From contig JALGPY010000035.1 of the NCBI GenBank assembly GCA_023055425.1, positions 372,001-436,000 on the forward strand: 64,000 nucleotides of DNA, in the 5' to 3' direction. The position numbers and the translations under genes were made by a program. The DNA is from Linanthus parryae. Taxonomy: Eukaryota; Streptophyta; Magnoliopsida; Ericales; Polemoniaceae. The notes below the pieces were generated by a model. The model was not told the DNA's origin. It ran no database searches and saw only the letters and a list, made by a program, of their open reading frames with translations. Numbering within the stretch: position 1 is the first letter of the stretch; each line of letters starts with the position of its first letter. Positions 17,567-28,524 of this stretch are shown here, piece by piece.

Positions 17567-17820
17567 TCCTATTTTACAACAGCACTGCAGAAACAACATA
17601 TCTAAGCATCGTATTCGTGATCACAAGGTGTTTACGTAGTAAAGAAGTTCGAGACATAGTGATGCAGATGTATAACCTTGTAGCATGTACATTTCATCAT
17701 GTAAAATTTCACACATACAACAAAATTACGTCATAATAATGCAGGCAGATAAGATTGTAGCAAATACATATTCACAGCCAAAATTTAACACATGATATTT
17801 CAGGCATGGAAACGTAGGCA

Positions 17821-17828
17821 CAACAAAA

Positions 17829-17875
<47 letters not shown>

Positions 17876-17935
17876 GTAATATATACATATATATATTTAT
17901 ATATATATATTTATGTAAATATTTATGTTTTCCAT
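17821..17935. repeat. (AAAT)n and AT-rich microsatellite
   Basis: About twelve AAAT units are followed by TATATA/TTTAT tracts, between the RPA and RepHel genes of the Helitron. Confidence 0.95.
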
Positions 17936-17956
17936 TGATGACTTTCTTGCGAATGA

Positions 17957-20171
17957 CTATTCTTGTTGTCCTGATGCCCTACTCAGCAGATTTTTGTACA
18001 CAACATTCTGGGTACTATCGACAGTTTGGACATTATCAAGTGGCTGTATTAGGATTTTGACAGACGTAGACAATTTTGCTCGGGACAGTGCAACATAAAG
18101 TTGACTATGCGAGAATACTGGTTGAGGGAGATATATACCAACATTCTGCAACGTTTGGCCTTGCGACTTGTTAATTTTCATTGCAAAGCATGGTCGAAAT
18201 GGGAATTGTTTTCTTTCAAACTCGACTGGATAGTTATCTGTTTCAGATGGCCTAAGTTGTATCCTGGGAATGAAGACATCCTTGCCTTTGTTATGACCTA
18301 TAGCTATTTCAGCATGTATGACATTGGGTAGCAAATTTTTACAAATAAGTTTAATACCATTAGACAGCCCTGCAGATGGATCTAAATTTCGTAGCAACAT
18401 CACAGGACAACCACGTTTTAAGAAAAACTCATGGGGAGGCAGTCCATTGGGAGTAAGCGTATGCAAAAACTCTAAAGAGTAATTATCTCGACTGCCGGGA
18501 AGACAATGATCAAAACTTGTGTAAGTGTGCATGTTGCCAGGAAATATATCTAGCAAAATTTGATTCAGAAGATCGACACAGTCATTCTTTGGTGTCAAGA
18601 TAGCTCGGTCAACGAGGTAATCAGAATTCAAGCAATCATTTTCATAGTTAGGATAAACATAGTTAATGAAAGTGTTAATCGACGTTCTTTCATTTATGAA
18701 AGGCACGATCATTGATTCCGGTAGTTTTAATAAGGAATCGTCACTTTTTTGCAGGGTGCCATCCACGACTGATAACAGAAACTCTGCGAAACACGGATCA
18801 TGAATTGCCCTCATGTTTTCCGTCAGACGTAGTACACGCATATGGGACCACAAGTGTGGATCAACAATGCTGTTACATATGCACTCCTCCTTGGTTGCGC
18901 GCACTGTCACAGGGATCACTTGCCTGAAATCTCCACCAAAAACCACAGTCTTCCCACCAAATACTTTATTGCTTGAGCATATATCGCGAAGCATAGCTTC
19001 AAAAGCTTCAATATTTTGCTTTTTCGCCATTGTAACCTCATCCCATATTATTATTCTTGATTGTCGAATCAGCTCTGCCAGTGCGGTGCGCTTCCCGATG
19101 TTGCAGCAACGCTTCTCTCTCGTATCCAGGGGTAGCTTAAAGCGAGAATGCGCAGTCCGACCCCCAGGCAAATTAGATGCTGCAATACCAGTACTGGCAG
19201 TAGCCAATGCAATGTGCCCCATACTACGAACTTGAGCAAGGATAGCTCTGTATAGGAATGTCTTCCCCGTGCCACCAGGCCCATCGACGAAGAAACACCC
19301 ACCTTTCTTCCGCAAAACATGATCAATGATCACATCATATGCAGCCTGCTGGCCTTCGTTAAGTTGCTTCGATGCTGCAATGTATTCAGCAGGGATAGGA
19401 ACCGATAACTCTTCATCAATCTCGCGGTTCAGCAATGCAACTTCATCGGAACCATTGACATCTGTTGGCAAGTTATAATCTCTTAACTGCCTTCCCATTG
19501 ACTCGAGAACCACATTTACATGTCTTAGAGTTCTTGAAAGGATCTGAGCTTCGCTATAGGCTTGTCCACGGCAATAATCTTCGGAAAGCTTGCTATAAAA
19601 TCGTTCCCAAAGCTGGCGTGGATTACCTAGCTGGCAGAACACCAGAATCGTTGCAAACAGCCGTCGCAGAGTGTGTGGCATCTGAAACGTGGTAGCTTCT
19701 TCTTCCAATGCAGTATCTTTTTCGAGCAGCCCAAGCATTTTGCAAGCCTCACGATATGTGTCACACACATGATTACCGACAGTACGAAGATGCTCATATG
19801 ATTCTGCTCCTCTGACATGCATCAATAATATTCGTAAGAAAAAACGCTCCCCTTCCGCAGGATTAGCAGCGACAATACGCCCAATAGCGTGACCCTTTTT
19901 CCGAGGCGTCCATTCCGATGTCGTAGAATTCCATACATAATGTTCGGGGAACTCACTGTAAAGCCACCGCTTAGCACCCGGATCCCGCTTATTGGTTTCA
20001 AAATACTCAGTTAACATTGTCTTCTTGTACTTCTTATCTGCCGCAATATACGGCAGCTTGGTATACTTATTGAAAGAAATAGATTGCATTACTGGGAGAT
20101 GAAGTTGCAGAGTAGTTACATAAGGGTACATTTCATTCATAGGAAACTTGAAGATACGCCAAGCAGCCTCA
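17957..20171 (-). CDS. Helitron RepHel, helicase part (Pif1-like SF1B)
   Basis: The frame opens right after the G-tract frameshift and runs 727 codons from MNEMYPYV to the stop at 17957. Motifs: Walker A GPGGTGKT; motif Ia-like ATASTGIAA; Walker B IIWDEVTM; motif III FGGDFRQVIPV; LTENMR; and the C-terminal MKINKSQGQT with YVALSRA, as in Pif1-family helicases. It would unwind DNA in 5'-3' direction during rolling-circle strand displacement. This part has no internal stop. Confidence 0.93.
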
Positions 20172-21277
20172 GGGGGGGGGGGAAATCCATCTGGCAGACT
20201 GGAAAGCTTTTATTTCATCGATGCAACCGTTCTGTTCCGATATAACCTGGAACACAACCTTATCATGACCTTTGTATATGTACTTGTACAAGTATTTAAC
20301 AGATTTAATGTTTGAGCATATTTCCACATTCAGATGGCAGTCATACTTAGCAAGCAAATAAGGGTTGTACGGCACAACCCATATGTTGTCCAATGTATGT
20401 CCCCTGACCTCAACAGTACGGCTATTTCTTTGTCAGCGATAAACTGCAAATGCATCATCACCAGTTTTTGTCACATCTGCGAATTCCCGCGGATATTTGT
20501 TCTTGCACCCAGTTTTAGGCCACATACAAGGACACTGTCGATTAAAGTTGCCACATGGACCATGCATCATATGTTTCTTCACAGCATTATGTAAATGAGG
20601 GTTCGCATGCGGATCAGGTATTTCAGTAGATATATACTTGTCGATTCTATCAGGGCTCATTAACTTAGCAAATTTCTTTAGAATCAGCAGAAAATGCACA
20701 TGCGGTAGACCCCGCTTCTGATATTCAATTACATAGGTGTAGGCAGCAATTGGCCCAAGTATCTCCTTATCAATCAAATCCCGTTTCAGCTCAACTGTTT
20801 TCGCACGGAATATTCGCGCTACCAAATCAGGCCGGTTCTGAGGTTGCTCAAATGGTAGAAGCTCAACACGAATCTCAGCCCAGTTCGGATTGCATGTCAT
20901 CGTGACGAGATAATCAGGCTTGCCATATTTCCGCACCAGTGCCATTGCATCTTGGTAACGGCGCTTCATATCACGAGGCCCTCCAACAAAATATGGCGGC
21001 AACTCAACTTGACGCCCAACATTATTTGGGTTCATTTCACCTGCAGCGATGCTATCCAGTATTCCCTGATACAGTTCGGCGCGGATAATATCCTGATGTT
21101 GACGCACATAATCCAGTCGACTTGTCTCCAGCTTCACATACATATCGACCATGTATTGCTGAAGTAGTCGACCGAAGAACAACAACGATGAGTGGCGTAT
21201 ATTTCGCATTTTTAATCGGTAGCATTAATACTGACGGCAGCTAACAGTTGCACTGTCAGACTCTGATTCGCTTGGCC
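20172..21277 (-). pseudogene. Helitron RepHel, Rep (HUH nuclease) part, disrupted
   Basis: The third exon starts at 21277 after TTTGCAG (phase 1). Motifs of the Helitron initiator: GRLLQQYMVDMY; PDYLVTMTCNPNW; the HUH metal site LPHVHFLL; and the tyrosine motif KYLYKYIYKGHDK carrying the paired catalytic tyrosines. It nicks and joins DNA ends. Breaks: TAA at 21225-21227 (context CRQY-stop-CYR), TGA at 20433-20435 in place of an expected Arg, and a run of 11 G (20172-20182) that shifts the frame within SP(P)EAAWR before the helicase. The HUH and Tyr motifs are intact but cannot be made in one piece with the helicase. Confidence 0.9.
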
Positions 21278-21369
21278 CTGCAAATGCAAGCAAATCCTTC
21301 AGGAACACAGCAAACATAATAGCATCGATAATATGAACTTGCATATACTAATTAACAAAGTGAAACTAC

Positions 21370-22200
21370 CTTTCCGCGACTTCTTTTTCGCAGGCTTCTT
21401 CTTAATTCTAGGATGCCATCCAGGCTGACCATAAGGAAACATGATAGGATATTGAAGGGGATCGAAGCAACCCACGTGGTACTCAACACTCTTTGCTTCG
21501 CCACTCTTGTGCCTAAACCTAATATCACGAATATATTTACCAGCGCGGGTCTCATCATCAATCCAGATAGCTGCAACCTGATCAGATGTAGGCAAATTGC
21601 GTGTTCGTTGATCAAGCCCTGGGTCACATTTGATCCGGACATCGCATTTAGCAAATTCAGAGCTTGCGTGAATTGACTGAAAAGACTGATTATAAGGATT
21701 GACCTCTAGAATATCAGTTAGACAGGAAATAACAGTCGGATCAAGATTGTCAAAAGTTGTCACTCGGCTTTGCAGCTGGTAGGATGGATCGTAGAAATAA
21801 ACCTGTAAATACCTAGGAGGTTGTTGGCCGGGATCAATATCATTTATGTAGTGATATATCTGGACTTGGACACGGAACGTGTAAATCCCTTTACTTTTAT
21901 TCTTGGTATCAGGATCAGCCTTGACACCCATCGAAGTGAAGGAGAACAGACAATTGTATGCACGGATGTTGTTCCTAAATTCTTCGCTAGTCACATTGTC
22001 TGACAGGAGAAACTTGGCCAATGAATATGGGATCTCATGCGGAGCAAGGACTACGCAGCCCTCACTGCAACAGAAGCCATCTTGTTCGTACGTGAACAAT
22101 TTAGCATCACAATGTGGACATCTTCGTGGGGGTGGCAGCACACTTGGTTCCCTGGGCGGGGGCGGAGCACCCCGCTCCCACTTTTTTGTACGCCTCTGCC
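21370..22200 (-). CDS. Helitron RepHel exon 2 (N-terminal zinc-finger-like region)
   Basis: The exon is bounded by GTGCAG on the 5' side and GTAGTT on the 3' side, phase 1 at both ends, in frame with exons 1 and 3. It carries a Cys-rich segment CPHCDAKLF...FCCSEGCVVL, then the region typical of plant Helitron proteins before Helitron_like_N: FSFTSMGVK, YRV-like FRVQVQIYHYI, PRYLQVYFYD and CFDPLQYPIMFPYGQPGWHP. It ends KKPAKKKSRKG. No stop within. Confidence 0.85.
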
Positions 22201-22292
22201 CTGCACCACACAACATGCACGATTAACAGTTACGAAACCACAAATCCACACACAAATTTACGAATGAAACCACAGGGGACAAAAATATTTAC

Positions 22293-22977
22293 GGGGTGGT
22301 TGTAGTACTTCAGAAGCACCGCTGGGCTTACTGCTATGTTGATCCGTAGATGCGGCGGAAGACACAACAGGGCTGCTCCTATTAGCAAATGAGGCAGTAG
22401 CGAAGTGCGGACGTTGAGGTGGAGGCAATGAAGATGAACCTGACGGGCCTGAAGCAATATTGGGCAAGCCAAATGACACAGATGGCATAAATGACAAGAC
22501 ATTATTCGGCAACCCATTATATACGTCCATAGCAGTACCATAGGCGACTGCCAAACCAACAGACGGGCTACAAGGGCCAGAACCCCTAACATCTGTGGAG
22601 CAAGAAGGCATCACAAACGGGTAAGCATGGCCAGGTACTTGGACACTACTCCCTGGCATTGCAGTATGTACAAAAGAACCTGAAGCAGAACCCTCCCACA
22701 GTCGTACACCCAGCGGGGTGGCAGCTGGGAAAGCATATCCAGCTGTCGAGACACTACCCCTTATCTCTGCATTGCATGTAGGAGACCTGGTAGTGGCATT
22801 ACCCCCTCGAGGTCTACCCGGCCGCCACCGAGGTGGGGAAGAAGTAGCGACCCCTGCCGGTAATCTAGTACTGCGTGCTAGCTGCTCCCCCACGAACGGG
22901 TTGCGAACGGTAGCAGATGGATGTAAAGGTGGAGGACTACTCCGCCTTGGTCGTTTCCCAGGACTACCTGCAGGCAT
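22293..22977 (-). CDS. Helitron RepHel exon 1 (low-complexity N-terminus)
   Basis: It starts with ATG 22977 (MPAGSPGKRPRRSS) and ends at the donor GTAAAT (22292-22287). The 92-bp intron 22292-22201 joins in phase 1 to exon 2. The exon is Pro/Ser/Gly/Ala-rich with a basic KRPRR start, possibly a nuclear signal. No domain is recognised; the assignment rests on frame and splice-site agreement. Confidence 0.65.
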
Positions 22978-24777
22978 TTACAAGCTACAATCCACACATT
23001 TCACAAGACCACGGGCATCAATTACATACAGCCATGGCAACAACGTCATAGAAATAGGTTCTATACCAAACTATCTAAACAACATGAACAAACCATATTT
23101 CCATCGCACAGTTTTGGTTCCATTATCCACTCATCAATTATACGGCTGACTCCGACCCCTATCTTATCGGGAAACCTCACGATCAAAAACCAATTCAAGG
23201 CACTAAAGCACTATGAGGCAGTAAACCAGATCAAACATTATTAGAACAAAAACAACAAACCAAAAAATAATGACACGGGTTTGCGAAGCAAAGCAGCAAC
23301 ACACGCAAATACAACGGAGATGCAAAACGCACCACACCGACTCCTTACAGTAACATGTTTTTAATGTGCAAAACGGCAACTATAGGAGAGGTGAACGTAC
23401 CGTATGAAGCGACACAACAAATTCCTTGCACAAATCTCCGAAGATGAAGCTGCAAATACCAATGCCAAACATAACCGATTAAATTGAAGCAATAACATGT
23501 TTTTAATGTGCACATTGACAACCATACGGGAGATAAACGCACCAGATGAAGCAACCCAACAATTTCCTTGTACAAATATCCGAAGATCAACCTGCAAATA
23601 CCAATGCCAAATAAAATCAGATGCAAATTCCACTAACCAAACATAACCGATTATATTGAAGCAATAAAGGATATGAATTCAATAGAGACAAGCTAACAAA
23701 GTACTCAAACCCACAACAATCAGATGCAAATTCGACTAACCAAACATAACCGATTATATTGAAGCAATAAAGGATATGAATTCAATAGAGAAAAGCTAAT
23801 AAAGTACTCAAACCCACAACTTCCTACTAGTATAGCACCATTTAGTAACAAAGAGACCCACAACGTACACATGCAAGCAATGAAACCCCAAAACATCCAG
23901 CCTAACATGCACCCGAATAAAATATCGGAATGCCACACATGCAAGCAGTTTAAACACACTAAACCCATCACAACAAATCACATGACGATACAAATAATCA
24001 ATTCACGCTGTATAAAAAATAATACTCCAACTACCTCATGAAAACCCAATTTTCACAACCATCGAACCATACTGAAACCCCAATTTACACAACCATCGAA
24101 CCATACAAATCCCAAATTGGAAAACCCAACTCCGCATCTCAACAAAAACTCAAATACCGCTGAATACACTGAGTGCCGAATAGTCAGCAAACCGCCGGAG
24201 CAATCTCCGACGGCTGGCGGGAAGAAAACCCAGCAGCCGAGGAATAGAGAGAGAGAGAGAGAGCAAATAACTCACCTGGTCACAATAGATCGGCAAATGG
24301 CACCAACACCAGAAGCCATGTTCCATCACTTCTTAAGTATGGACGGCGAGACGCCGCCACCTGTCCCACGCACAAGCGCCGGCAATGGAGCGCGACTTCA
24401 ACGGGCATAGCCACCTGTCCCACTAACGAATACACCAACTATGGATTTCATCCTCCATAGCTCTAACCAGGCGAAGAAACCCCCGAATGACCACAATGAC
24501 CTTCAACCACAGACTACATAGCTCACAGCAAGAAGGGCAAAACAGTCAATATGTCCACGTCACCATTTCGCTGGCACAGACCACAGCTCTAACCAGGCAA
24601 AAAAAAACCCCAAATGACCACAACGTCATTCAACCACAAACCACATAGCTCACAACAAGAAGGGCAAAACCGTCAATATGCCCACGTCACTATTCCGCTG
24701 GCATAACCCACCAACCAGAACGCCCAGCGTGGACGCCACGTTAACCAGCGATGATTTCATTTATAGAGGTAGTAGGA
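22978..24777. other. Helitron 5' leader with internal direct repeats
   Basis: No gene is supported. There is a ~100-bp direct repeat (about 23620-23715 and 23719-23820, sharing CATAACCGATTATATTGAAG), a related unit with CATGTTTTTAATGTGCA at 23352 and 23497, and an ~85-bp direct repeat (about 24490-24575 and 24616-24700, sharing GAAGGGCAAAAC). A short (GA)n lies at 24247-24263. The 5' terminal sequence of the Helitron is at 24777. Confidence 0.6.
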
Positions 24778-25472
24778 TATAAATAAAATAAAAAGTATAA
24801 ATCAATTAATGTTTAAAATTAATTAAAATATGTATTTATTTATATATATATGAATATATATGGCAATGGAAGTACAATTAATTCGTTATGGGGTCTCCGA
24901 AAAAATAAGAGCACTGGATGCCATTTCAGATTTGAAGAATAGAGTATTAGAATGCAAAACTATTTCTGCTAATTGTAGCTGTTTTGAAATTGTTCATGTT
25001 AGAAGAGAAGGCAATTCATTTGCCCATTTAGTAGCCCCAAAGCTATGGAGGAGGATGATATCAGTTATTATGCTCAAGTGCCAGATTGGGCTACTGGGGT
25101 GTATAACTTTGATTTGTCGGGGGCGACGTCCCTTTTATAAGGTTACTCATTTTTCTAAATATATATATATATATATATGTCAATAATTTTTGCCACATAT
25201 GAATCTTTAAAAATGGCGAGATGAATGTTTTTCCGCGTAAAAGGTGAACATAAACGGCGAGATTCTTGCCGTTTTTGTTACGTCACAAACGGCGAGAAAG
25301 GGTCTCTAGCCGTTTAAGGTTTAAATGGCAAGATTTTTCTCGCCGCTGAGCAAAAACGTCAAAATACCTTGCGGCCGAGCCAAATCTCGACGTTTTTGCT
25401 ATAAACGGCGAGAAAACCGACATAAACGATGATAAACTCTTGCCGTGTTTTTGTGCGTTTCCACTAGTGTGT
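24778..25472 (+). mobile_element. CACTA-type transposon end with subterminal repeats (truncated)
   Basis: The right end reads ...GTGCGTTTCCACTAGTG at about 25456-25472; its reverse complement starts CACTAGTGGAAACG, as in CACTA (En/Spm) elements. From about 25240 to 25450 there are several direct and inverted copies of AAACGGCGAGA-like subterminal motifs. The opposite CACTA end is not in this interval; the Helitron 5' end at 24777 cuts the sequence, so the rest may lie beyond it. Confidence 0.6.
24860..25066 (+). pseudogene. RNase H-like (RVT_3-type) C-terminal remnant
   Basis: The frame reads AISDLKNRVLECKTIS, then FEIVHVRREGNSFAHLVA, close in form to the end of plant RNase H-like domains in non-LTR-derived proteins (HVRREGN..AH.LA). 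Only the last part of the domain is present. It lies inside the CACTA-like stretch. Confidence 0.5.
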
Positions 25473-25872
25473 ATTCATCTCAGTCGAATGTTCATGACAG
25501 AGATTATGGATTGCATGGGACACAACAGTTTCAAAATGCCACACATGGGAAAGGAAAGAGTAAGGAGATTGAACATTTTGCCAAGGTGTTTAAAGGTGGA
25601 TAGCAAACTTGTAATGGACAACATTGATCACTTAATAGAAATGGGAGTATCTATTGGTAATCCATCCCTCTTGGAGGGATTAGGGTATGAAGCATATTAG
25701 GTAGCATGGTAAAACTCCACCCTTTTTGTATATGTTATGTAACACATTTGACATTGTGTAATTCCCAATCACCAAGTGTAGTGGTGCGGGGGAGTCCCAC
25801 ATTAATAGTAAAGTGTTTTTTGGTGGTAAACCAAACAATCTCATATTAAATTGTGTAATGCATCATCATTGC
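25473..25872. other. unassigned sequence with a short open frame
   Basis: An 86-codon frame (25440-25700) starts within the CACTA terminus, so it is not a whole gene. The alternative frame reads FQNATHGKGKSKEIE. I recognise neither. Nothing else is supported. Confidence 0.3.
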
Positions 25873-26065
25873 AAGTTGGATACTTGTATGCAAAGAGAGT
25901 CATGCACATTAAAATGTGTTGCTCTAATTGCACACAAGCATTGTATACTTGTATGCAAAGAGTGCCATACACATTAAAATAGTTTGCTCTAATTGAAGAC
26001 GTATTGTATACTTGTATGCAAAGAGAGCCATACACATTAAAATGTATTGCTCTAATTGAACACAA
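25873..26065. repeat. three tandem ~62-bp repeats
   Basis: Three units share TACTTGTATGCAAAGAG, CACATTAAAAT and GCTCTAATTG, at about 25873-25938, 25939-26001 and 26002-26065. Confidence 0.85.
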
Positions 26066-26396
26066 GTAACCTAATTGCATTACATATAAACCAAGAATCT
26101 GTTATATTAACTACTCTCAGTGTATACATCACAGAGTAGTTGATTCCTAAACCTCCAAATCACAGATCCATAAACACCACCATCACAGTTTCATGCTCAC
26201 ATATTCATGATCACAAATCCATAAACCCCAAATACAGATTCATCCTCACAGTTTCATGATCACAAATAGCAGAGCAATAAAAGAACACACAGAACACTAA
26301 TCAAACACCCAAATGGATGAAGCAATTCATATGCAGATTCAGGATCATAGAACACATATTCGCACATATTTCACAGAACCCACTGATGATCACAAC
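26066..26396. other. AT-rich sequence without a gene
   Basis: Short repeats of ATAAACCCC/CATGATCACAAAT type are present. No coding or structural signal. Confidence 0.4.
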
Positions 26397-26696
26397 TTAA
26401 TAATAGACCACAAAGGCATAATTAAAAAGGGATTGAGAATTGAACTTCCCTTCCTTGTTGAGTTCAAGTGATAAAGGGCAGTAGATTCTCAGAAAGAATT
26501 TTAATGTTGCCTCAAAGACAGGGTCTTCAAAGTCTGTTGAGTGAGGTGTTACAGCTTCACAGGAAACAACATCGTCGAGAGGTTCTGTTTCGTCAGAGTC
26601 AACGGCGCCGGGAGTTAATGGGGAATCCGGGACGTATTCACCATCGTCCTCTTCGGAATCCGGAACCCACTCTCCAATGGAATCGAATTCATCCAT
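26397..26696 (-). CDS. small acidic hypothetical protein or first exon
   Basis: The frame starts at ATG 26696 (MDEFDSIGEWVPDSEED). Its first 60 residues are strongly acidic with a repeated VPDS motif; the last part (YCPLSLELNKEGKF) looks like read-through of non-coding DNA. It could be the first exon of a captured gene. Sequence related to its upstream flank recurs at 45780-46090. No family is recognised. Confidence 0.3.
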   Translation of the reverse strand: MDEFDSIGEWVPDSEEDDGEYVPDSPLTPGAVDSDETEPLDDVVSCEAVTPHSTDFEDPVFEATLKFFLRIYCPLSLELNKEGKFNSQSLFNYAFVVYY

Positions 26697-26879
26697 TCGA
26701 AACCCTAACCGAGAATTGAACGAGCGTTTTGGTTGATTTCGGTCAAGATCAACCTAGAAATGCCACCAACGTAACCGATCCGAGGTCGATATGGTGTTTC
26801 GAGAACAAATCACACAATGTCGAACAAGAATTCGACGACAATGATATGGTTTGGGGAAGAACAACGAGAGAAAAGAGAT

Positions 26880-27300
26880 AGAGAGACAGAGCTATGAACG
26901 GGTTCAGCCATTTGGGGTGTTCGATTAGGTGTAGGGTTTCTTGGTAGATTAAGGGTTAGGTTAGTGGGTGGGTTAGGTTAGTGGGTTGGGTTAATTAGGT
27001 TAGGTGGGCTGTTAATTTGGGCCAACAAAATTAACAAAATCAGTAAAAAAAAAAAATTGTTGCCCAACTTCATTGAGGGTAATTTGGTCTTTTCTAATGT
27101 TTAAAGTTACCCCATTTGGAAATGGGGTGAAAGAGAAGAGACGTCCCAAAATAGAAAATGGGGCTAAAGAGAAGACACGGAGTGTTACCACTCAGTCCTA
27201 GTTCTTCCCCACCAACTTTCTTATTGGGACGTCCCCACTCTTTTCCCCTCATTTCCTTTTGGGTAAAACAGTTGAAAATGCCAATTTACCCTCAGAAAAA
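26880..27300. repeat. dispersed terminal-like repeat (possible MULE/Pack-MULE ends)
   Basis: This stretch (GATTAAGGG..., TTAGGTGGGCTG, TTTGGGCC, then GAAATGGGGTGAAAGAG and GACGTCCCA) resembles 45780-46090. An inverted version of the last part is at about 27230-27290 (GGGACGTCCCCACTC, CCTCATTTCCTTTTGGG). Two facing termini of one element family are likely; class unproven. Confidence 0.35.
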
Positions 27301-28524
27301 AAGGTTGAAATTTTTTAAACCCCAAAATGTTTAATGATTTGGGCCTAATTATTGGGGCAGATTAACCTAATCTAAACCCACAAATCTAAACAAGCCCATC
27401 CTATGCTAACCCAAACATAGGATTAAAACCTCCTAATTCCTAACCCATTCCAACCCATTCTAACCCAAACAAACCCTAAACGGAGGATCAAAACCTCCTC
27501 AGCCTCTTCATTTTCCCCATAAATCAACTATCTCTCTCTCTCTCTCTCTCTCTCTCCCTCTCTCTCTCTTTCTACCTATCTCTGTTGCTGTTCTTCCCCA
27601 AATCAAGTCGGCACGGCATTTGATCGTGATTCAACCCATTCTGGGTTGATTTCATCTCCAATCACCGGACCTCTCTCATTTTCTCTGTAACTGGTTTGAT
27701 TTCTTCTCGAATGAATCGAAGAAGATGACGGCGAACTTGTGCAGTCAACGTGCGCTGAAGACCCCTCCTCTTCTCGATCTGATGGACTTGGACGAGACAC
27801 AGCCTCCGGGGCCTTCCGATCTGGTGGATTCTGAGTCTCCGGGGGCTACCGTTGAGGTTTGATTAAGATATCGGCGTCGGAGGGAGGGAGCGCAGTGGTG
27901 AAGATGTTGAAGAACGAGAACGTGGTGGAGACGGCGACCTTGTGAATACCCAGATCTGGGAGACAGCTATGGAGGTTCCGAATTGCCAGAATCAAGTCGC
28001 TGACGGAGATGGCGGTGATGTGAGCTCGTGGGTGTAGCTATGCAGAATTGCGGAGGCAATTCTGAAACACAACAAGTGGTAGACGAAATCAATTGCCCTG
28101 GGTACTTGAGGATTTTAGCTATGCAGGTAGGTGACCTTGTTCTTCCTTATACTTCTTCTTCTTCCTCTTCCTCTTCCATTTCTCTGGTTACTATGATATG
28201 ATGTTTTGGTAAAGTCTGTAAATACTTCTAACACATAAGGGCATTTCAGCTTTTAAACACCATTTCTTGATAACTGTGTCCCATCTCAGTGGTGGGCAAG
28301 AGCTGGGACTGGGTGGTAACTTCTCAAAAATCCTAAATTATCCCTTTATCTTACCTCCCTCCCTCATTGAACATTCAAAGCATTGTAAATTCTTACCAAC
28401 TATCAAAATTTTTCAATTTTGCACCCACTCTCCATTTATTTCACTATATGCCATTGCCTTTATGTATAAAAAACCCTTTTGCATTCATGTTTCAACTTCG
28501 CGCTCTCGAGTCACAGCTCTGCCC
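27301..28524 (+). other. gene-like 5' flank with (CT)n and a 45-codon ORF
   Basis: A (CT)n tract lies at about 27530-27568. ATG 27725 opens a 45-codon frame to TGA 27860-27862 (MTANLCSQRALKTPP...SPGATVEV), rich in Asp and Pro. It may be a leader exon of a captured gene or chance. No other gene is seen. Confidence 0.3.

Larger units (their letters stand above)
14811..24777 (-). mobile_element. autonomous-type Helitron (RepHel + RPA), 3' end uncertain
   Basis: On the minus strand an A precedes TCCTACTACCTCTATAAATG at 24777, the expected 5' TC end inserted after A. It is followed by a long leader, a RepHel gene (22977-17957) and an RPA-like gene (17566-15068). HUH replication initiator plus Pif1-like helicase in one protein defines Helitrons, and a separate RPA-like single-strand-binding protein is typical of plant ones. 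The left boundary given is only a candidate. Confidence 0.85.
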
